From contig OX031073.1 in NCBI GenBank assembly GCA_943736015.1, positions 31,027,210 to 31,091,209 of the forward strand: a stretch of DNA of 64,000 nt. The letters are read 5' to 3'. The notes beneath the pieces were generated by a model. That model saw only the letters and a list, made by a program, of their open reading frames with translations. It made no database searches and was not told where the DNA came from. Within the stretch, counting starts at the first letter, position 1. Each line of letters begins with the position of its first letter. Both the position numbers and the translations under genes were made by a program. Of this stretch, positions 28,601 to 34,991 are shown piece by piece. The DNA comes from Tridacna crocea. Its lineage: Eukaryota; Mollusca; Bivalvia; Cardiida; Cardiidae.

Positions 28601-29387
28601 TCTAAAGCCACCATAAGGCAAAAGCTCCTACAGGACTTATTTTGTAGGATAACATTAGGGTGGAAATAGTCCACTACATTAAACTATAATGTCAAAGAGG
28701 GGAAAAAATAGTTACACAAAAGAAGGTGTGTATCTTTTCTCACTCTTGACGGAATTAGAGTACTTGTATATTAACAGACAAAGCTCCTGTAGGGCTAAAA
28801 CCTACATAAGACAGAAGTTCCAAAAGGACTAAAGGTCTCATAAGGCAAAAGCTCCAAGAGGACTTAAGGTCTCATAAGAAAAGCTCCAAAAGGACTAAAT
28901 GTCTCACAAGGCAAAAGCTCCTATAGGACTAAAAGTCTCATAAGGCAAAAGCTCCCATAGGACTAAAGGTCTCATAAGGCAAAAGCTCCCATAGGACTAA
29001 AGTTCTCATAGGGCAAAAGCTCACATAGGACTAAAGGTCACATTAGGCAAAAGCTCCTATAGGACTAAAAGTCTCATAAGGCAAAAGCTCCTTTAGGGCT
29101 AAAGGTTTCATTCGGCAAAAGCTCCCTTAGGACTAAGGGTCACATTAGGCAAAAGCTCCATTAGGACTAAAGGTCACATTAGGCAAAAGCCCCCTTAGCA
29201 CTAAAGGTCACATTAGGCAAAAGCTCCAATGATCTCAACACGAAAAAATGGGGAAAAAAAGCCTAATCTTAGTTTCTTATGGGCATTTTCTAACTTTTAT
29301 CTTGAGCTTTTGTGTTGTTTTTTCTACGTTTAAGTGAAAATTCTGGTTTAGAGAGAGAGAGAGAGAGACAGAGAGACAGAGAGAAAC

Positions 29388-29460
<73 letters not shown>

Positions 29461-32400
29461 TGTTGACTGTTTCTGTTTTACTAAAAAGATTAAATTAAAC
29501 GTTCAAGCCAATGGCAACCCCCCCCCCCCCCCCCCCAAGAAAATGCTACTTTAAACTTATTTTTGAAAAGATAATTTCCTATCAGATATTGTAGATTCAA
29601 GATCAGACTGCAAGTTCTGTGCAGTCTGATCTTGATCTACACTGTCTGAAAAATGTCAGTGTGTAGCGGTTAACGATCTAAAGGTTAAAACGAGGGTAGT
29701 TTTTCGCTGAAAGAAAAATCCTCCTCTTTCCTTATGTTTTCTGATATTGTTCATTTTTAGAACAGAAAGGCTGTATGGAGTGGGTATACAAAGTCTGTAT
29801 TGTTCTGCTAAATTATACAGAAATTTTTTATATGAGTCTACTCTTATCTGGGCAATAAGATTTTAGACTTGTTCAAATCTGAAGTATGTGCATACGACAA
29901 GTTAAATGCAGCTCCGATGACGAGAGTATACACTCGGAAGAGGAGTTAAAACAGTATGGGAAATGAAGAAAATGCTGGTATAACCACATCCAATTTGTTC
30001 TACCTTTTCATTCAGTTTGAACAACTATCTTTTTTTTTTTATCCGGTAAAAGAGTTAACATTTTACCAAATAATTCCGAGTTTTTGAAAACATTAAGGGA
30101 AAAGGAGAAAATGCTGGTACCCAGCATTTTCTCCTTTTCCCAAAATGTTTTCTACTCTGTTACAGACAGAAATTATTAACTGAACCACGCGAAATTTATC
30201 GTTTGCAAATGCTTTGAATTTGGTCGAGTACAAAATTTTTTAGTTGAGTATAGAGTTAAAAAGATGCACTTACATAAAATGGTTCATTGTTCAAAAAGGC
30301 AAACGTGTGTGTGAATCTTTTTCATGATTGTTTTCTAGTCTACTTTGCGCTTTTGTTTTACGTAGTTTATATGGTATCGCGACTTTTGATCCCCTTCTCA
30401 ATTTTTTTTTCCAACAGAAAAATGGTTCATTACTGCGTCAGAGATTATGTCAGTGTGTCTGTCTACGTCAGCATCACAAAAGTAGCTTTGCTACCAAAAA
30501 TGTATTGTCTAAAATACATAAAGACAGTACATTAATAGGTCATAGAATAATCAACGAAAGTTATTAAATTACTTATTAGTACAAGAAAAGGGTATACATC
30601 CCACAATGCGTTTTCAAGATTATGAATAAGCGACATCGGGTACTGATCAACGGATGCAACCGTGGTGTTATACATGGGTCCAAAGAGACGCCTGCAAGCC
30701 TGCAGAATAAACTTGTATACGTAACCAGTAATCTCCCGTTACCGTCTGACAGACGACAATCGACACGATGTCATTCTATCCGTAAAATAAACATATCCTC
30801 CATTTTGACCAATCGCGACTTATAATTTATTCACTCGAGACCAACATACAAGAAAATAGGTCAAAACCCAGCTTATAAAGCTACGCCGCGAAAATATGTA
30901 CATCTGAAGGTAGATTAAATGAAGAAGTGGGGAGAAATTTATATTATTAGCCATACTATTATTTCCCGATTATCTCAAGTATTATTTCTCCCGGTGGGTA
31001 TGCCACTGATGAACCACAAAAGGGCTTTTCGCTGTCTATACATTACCTCATACAGATAACATTTTTTCCCGTCTTGCAGTAGGTTACTTTAACCCTTTCC
31101 CAAACAATTCCTGGTTTTTACGGGTCAGGAATAGAAGCCTTTTGAAAACATTGTGGGAAAAGAAGAAAATGCTGGTAACCAGCATTTTCTCCTTTTCCCA
31201 CAATGTTTTCTTCCCTATCACATAGAAAATCATGTTTTTAGCAACTGTTAATTTGTCATCTGCGAAATGCTTTCAATTTGGTCTGGTCCAAAATTTGCCG
31301 TTTGGGAAAGGGTTAAAGAAAAATGTAGCAGATAAAGAACGTTCTTGTCATGTTGAAGAATTATTTCGTCATGTAAGCTTTCGATGGTTTAAAAGGATTC
31401 TTTTTCACTGCCAGTAAATCTTCGATATTTTGATCATTTTTCGAGGTTTTAACCCTTAACCCTTTACCACGTGACAAAATTTAAGACCTATGCAAATGGA
31501 AAGCATTTGCAGATGACATTTCACAGTGCTTCAAATTATGCAATTTTGCTTTGATAAGGTAGAGAACTTTGTGGGAAAATAAGAAAATGTTGGTTACCAG
31601 CATTTTCTCCTTTTCCCGCAATGTTTTCTAAAGGCTTTTTCCTCAGAGTCATCAAAAGTCGTCATTGTATGGTTAAGGGTTAAGCTGTTAAGCGCGATTT
31701 ACTGACTCTCTGCGGACAGTGTAGATCAAGGTCAGACTGCACAGAACGTGCAGTCTGATCTTGGATCTACACTGTCCGATAACAAGAATCATTTTTTTCC
31801 CTAAAACTTAGTTTTAGATAGCATTATTACTATTGGCGTGAATGTTTCTCCAGAATTTTCTATGTTTGAAAGTAACACAGTTTCTGATTGGCTAAACCAT
31901 TTGGTTTAGCCAATCAGAAGCTGTTTTACTTTCAAAGTTTGGAAAATTTTGGAGAATAAGACAAAGAATGTTTTTAAGAATGGTTGGTGAATACGGGCCC
32001 ACGTCACAGTTGGCACAGTGTAGACCTAAGATCAGACTGCGCGTTCAATGCACTCTGATCTTAGATCGCATTTTGCAATGAAAGTGTAAAATTCGTTCCT
32101 AGGAATATTTGCTTCAGTAATGAATTACACTCGGGTATTATTTCTCTCCATGATTAGTGCCACCAGGTATGGGGCTGATAAGCCAGAAAATGTTAACTCT
32201 TTACCAAACGACAAAATTTTTAGACTGGTCCAAATTGAAAGTACATGCAGATGACAAAAGAAACGAAACTCAAACATTGAAATTTGTCTTTTCCAACAGG
32301 GTAGAAAACATCGTGGAAAAGGAGAAAATGCTGGTTACTAGCATTTTCTCCTTTTCCCACAGTGTTTTCAAAAGCCTTCTATCTCAGGGTCGTAAAAACT

Positions 32401-34729
32401 AGGCATTGTTTGGTAAAAATTGAAAACACTTGCAGACGACAAAATCAACGAAACTCAAACATTGAAATTTGTCAGTTCCAACAGGGTAGAAAACACTATG
32501 GGAAAAGGAGAAAATGCTGGTTACCAGCATTTTCTTCTTTTCCCACAGTGTTTTCAAAGGCCTTCTATCACAGGGTCGTAAAAACTAGGGATTGTTTAGT
32601 AAAGGGTTAAATATTGATAATCTCACAGTTTACGTGAAAATGATTCCTGCAGTAATACCTTTGACTATTTTTACATTAGCACAAGCTTTTCTTTGAATGG
32701 TAAATTTGACCCCGATTTCAACATTATTTCTCCCGCCCGAGTGGCTCTGTAGTGAGCGCGTCGGACTCATGACCTGGTGGTTATGAGTTCGATACCCGGT
32801 TGAGGCGAACTTTCTTCCCGGCGCATTTTCGCCTCTCACCTCTGCTGGAGCATGTGAGAAAAGTAGTCAGTGGCTTTGAAAGAAAATTGTGTTAGTGAGG
32901 AAGCCAGGAAAGACATGTGCATCACCGACCGCCATGATACATGACCTTAGCTGTCAAAGTGGCGTTAAACACTACTACCAGAACTAACTTCAACATTATT
33001 TCAGTCGCCCATTTTAACATTGCCTCTGTCGCATCACAGGGACAGCTCACCTAGTCAAGGGGTTTCGGAGGGTTTTATCAGTACTATTTTGGTACTTTAT
33101 GCACTGTTCGGAATAAGCTTTAGACATGTGACTGGAAAGTAAAAAAATGCTTATTAACAATCTTATAGTTCAAGTAAAATCCTGCTGTGAAACCTTGACG
33201 TGTTTTTCTCCCAAAATCGCAAAATGTTATATTTAAATGGTGTGTTTTACGCAGCTTTCTCCATTATTTCAGTTGCATCACAAGGACAACTCTCCTATTC
33301 AAGTTTAGTCAAGATTGTTCCATCAGTTTTCGGCTGGTGCTCAAGGCATTGGCCAAGAAAAAAATCTCTCTTGACCAGAAAGGCCAGCCCCTGCTGGTGA
33401 AAACGTCTGAAAATTTCTCATGCAATCAAATTGCTTGTCCTAAAATTTTGAATTGAACTCATTTTTAGAATGTTTGTTGAATATCACATCTCAAGGCAGT
33501 ACACCCGTAATACTTCTAGTGCAGCATGGAATAAAATTTCTTGTTTGCAGATAAATATCAATTTTTACATAATTATATAATACTTTTGCACATTTTGGAA
33601 CGATAAAAAATTCCCTTCATGTCTCTCTTCAAATTATCATCTTCCTTTGTTATAAGAATATAGTGGTTATAGATTTATAAATGACAATTCTAAGAAGAAA
33701 AACAAGGTTAAAGTAGTACAATAATACTCATTTTTAATCATAGCAAATTTTGTACGATAACATTAGGGTGGAAATAGCTGTTTTCTATGGATCCACTACC
33801 TTAAACTGTAATGTCACAGAGGTTATAGATTTATAAATGACAATTCTAAGAAGAAAAACAAGGAAAGTGTGGTTCGGTTAAAGTAGTACAATAATACTCA
33901 TTTTTAATCATAGCAAATTTTGTACGATAACATTAGTGTGGAAATAGCTGTTTTCTACGGATCCATTACCTTAAACTGTAATGTCACAGAGGGAAAAAAC
34001 ACAGTTACACAAAATGAGGGTGCGTATCTTTTCTCCCTCTTGATGGAATTAGTGTACTTGTGCATTAACCCATTACCACACAATCCCTACTTTTGGCGCC
34101 CCTGAGAAAGAAGCCTTTAGAAAACATAGTGGGAAAAGGAGAAAATGCTGGTAACCAGCATTTTCTCCTTTTCCCAAAATGTTTTCTACCCTTCACAAAA
34201 CAAATTTCAAATTTTCAGTCACTTTTATTTTGTTGTCTGCAAATGCTTTCGATTTGGACATGTCTAAATTATTGTTGTTTGGTAATGAGTTAACAGACTC
34301 CCGATTGTTTTTTTTTTCATACGGTCAGAAGTTTAGTTTAAACATATTTATTTTACATCGATTGAGAAACAAGTTCTTACAACTTATACTAATCTCTCTC
34401 GATTCAGAAGTTTATGTAAATATTTCCAGTGAATGCTCGACTTCTAATTCAGAATGTTATAAAACATGGTCAATGACTGACACCTAATCTCGAGAAACAT
34501 TTGTTCTTTCAACTTTTTGCCACAGATTCCTAAGCTTGAAATACCATGTCGAACAGATTGCTGGACAAAAAGAAAATGCTGGTAACTATAGATGATATTG
34601 CCAGAAAGACCCTCATAATGTTTTCAACGGCTTTTTTTCGTGGGGTCGTGAAATACGTTAATCTTTGTTTAACTATGAATACTATCATTATAATGAGCAT
34701 GACATTTATTTCGATGATTATTAAACTCT

Positions 34730-34762
<33 letters not shown>

Positions 34763-34804
34763 CCACTTCTTTCCAGCGGCTCCTCTCTTTCTCTCTCTCC
34801 CCCC

Positions 34805-34864
<60 letters not shown>

Positions 34865-34890
34865 CTTTCTACTACTCTCCAGTGCCTCCT

Positions 34891-34934
<44 letters not shown>

Positions 34935-34960
34935 ACCTTTCTACTACTCTCCAGTGCCTC

Positions 34961-34991
<31 letters not shown>

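Noticed and set aside
29312-29554. Arg/Glu repeat protein frame
   Set aside because: Translation of a GA microsatellite followed by poly-C; no gene context.
32734-32810. Possible tRNA gene
   Set aside because: Box A and box B words are present, but the acceptor stem and anticodon arm do not close and the body continues as a SINE shared with other loci.
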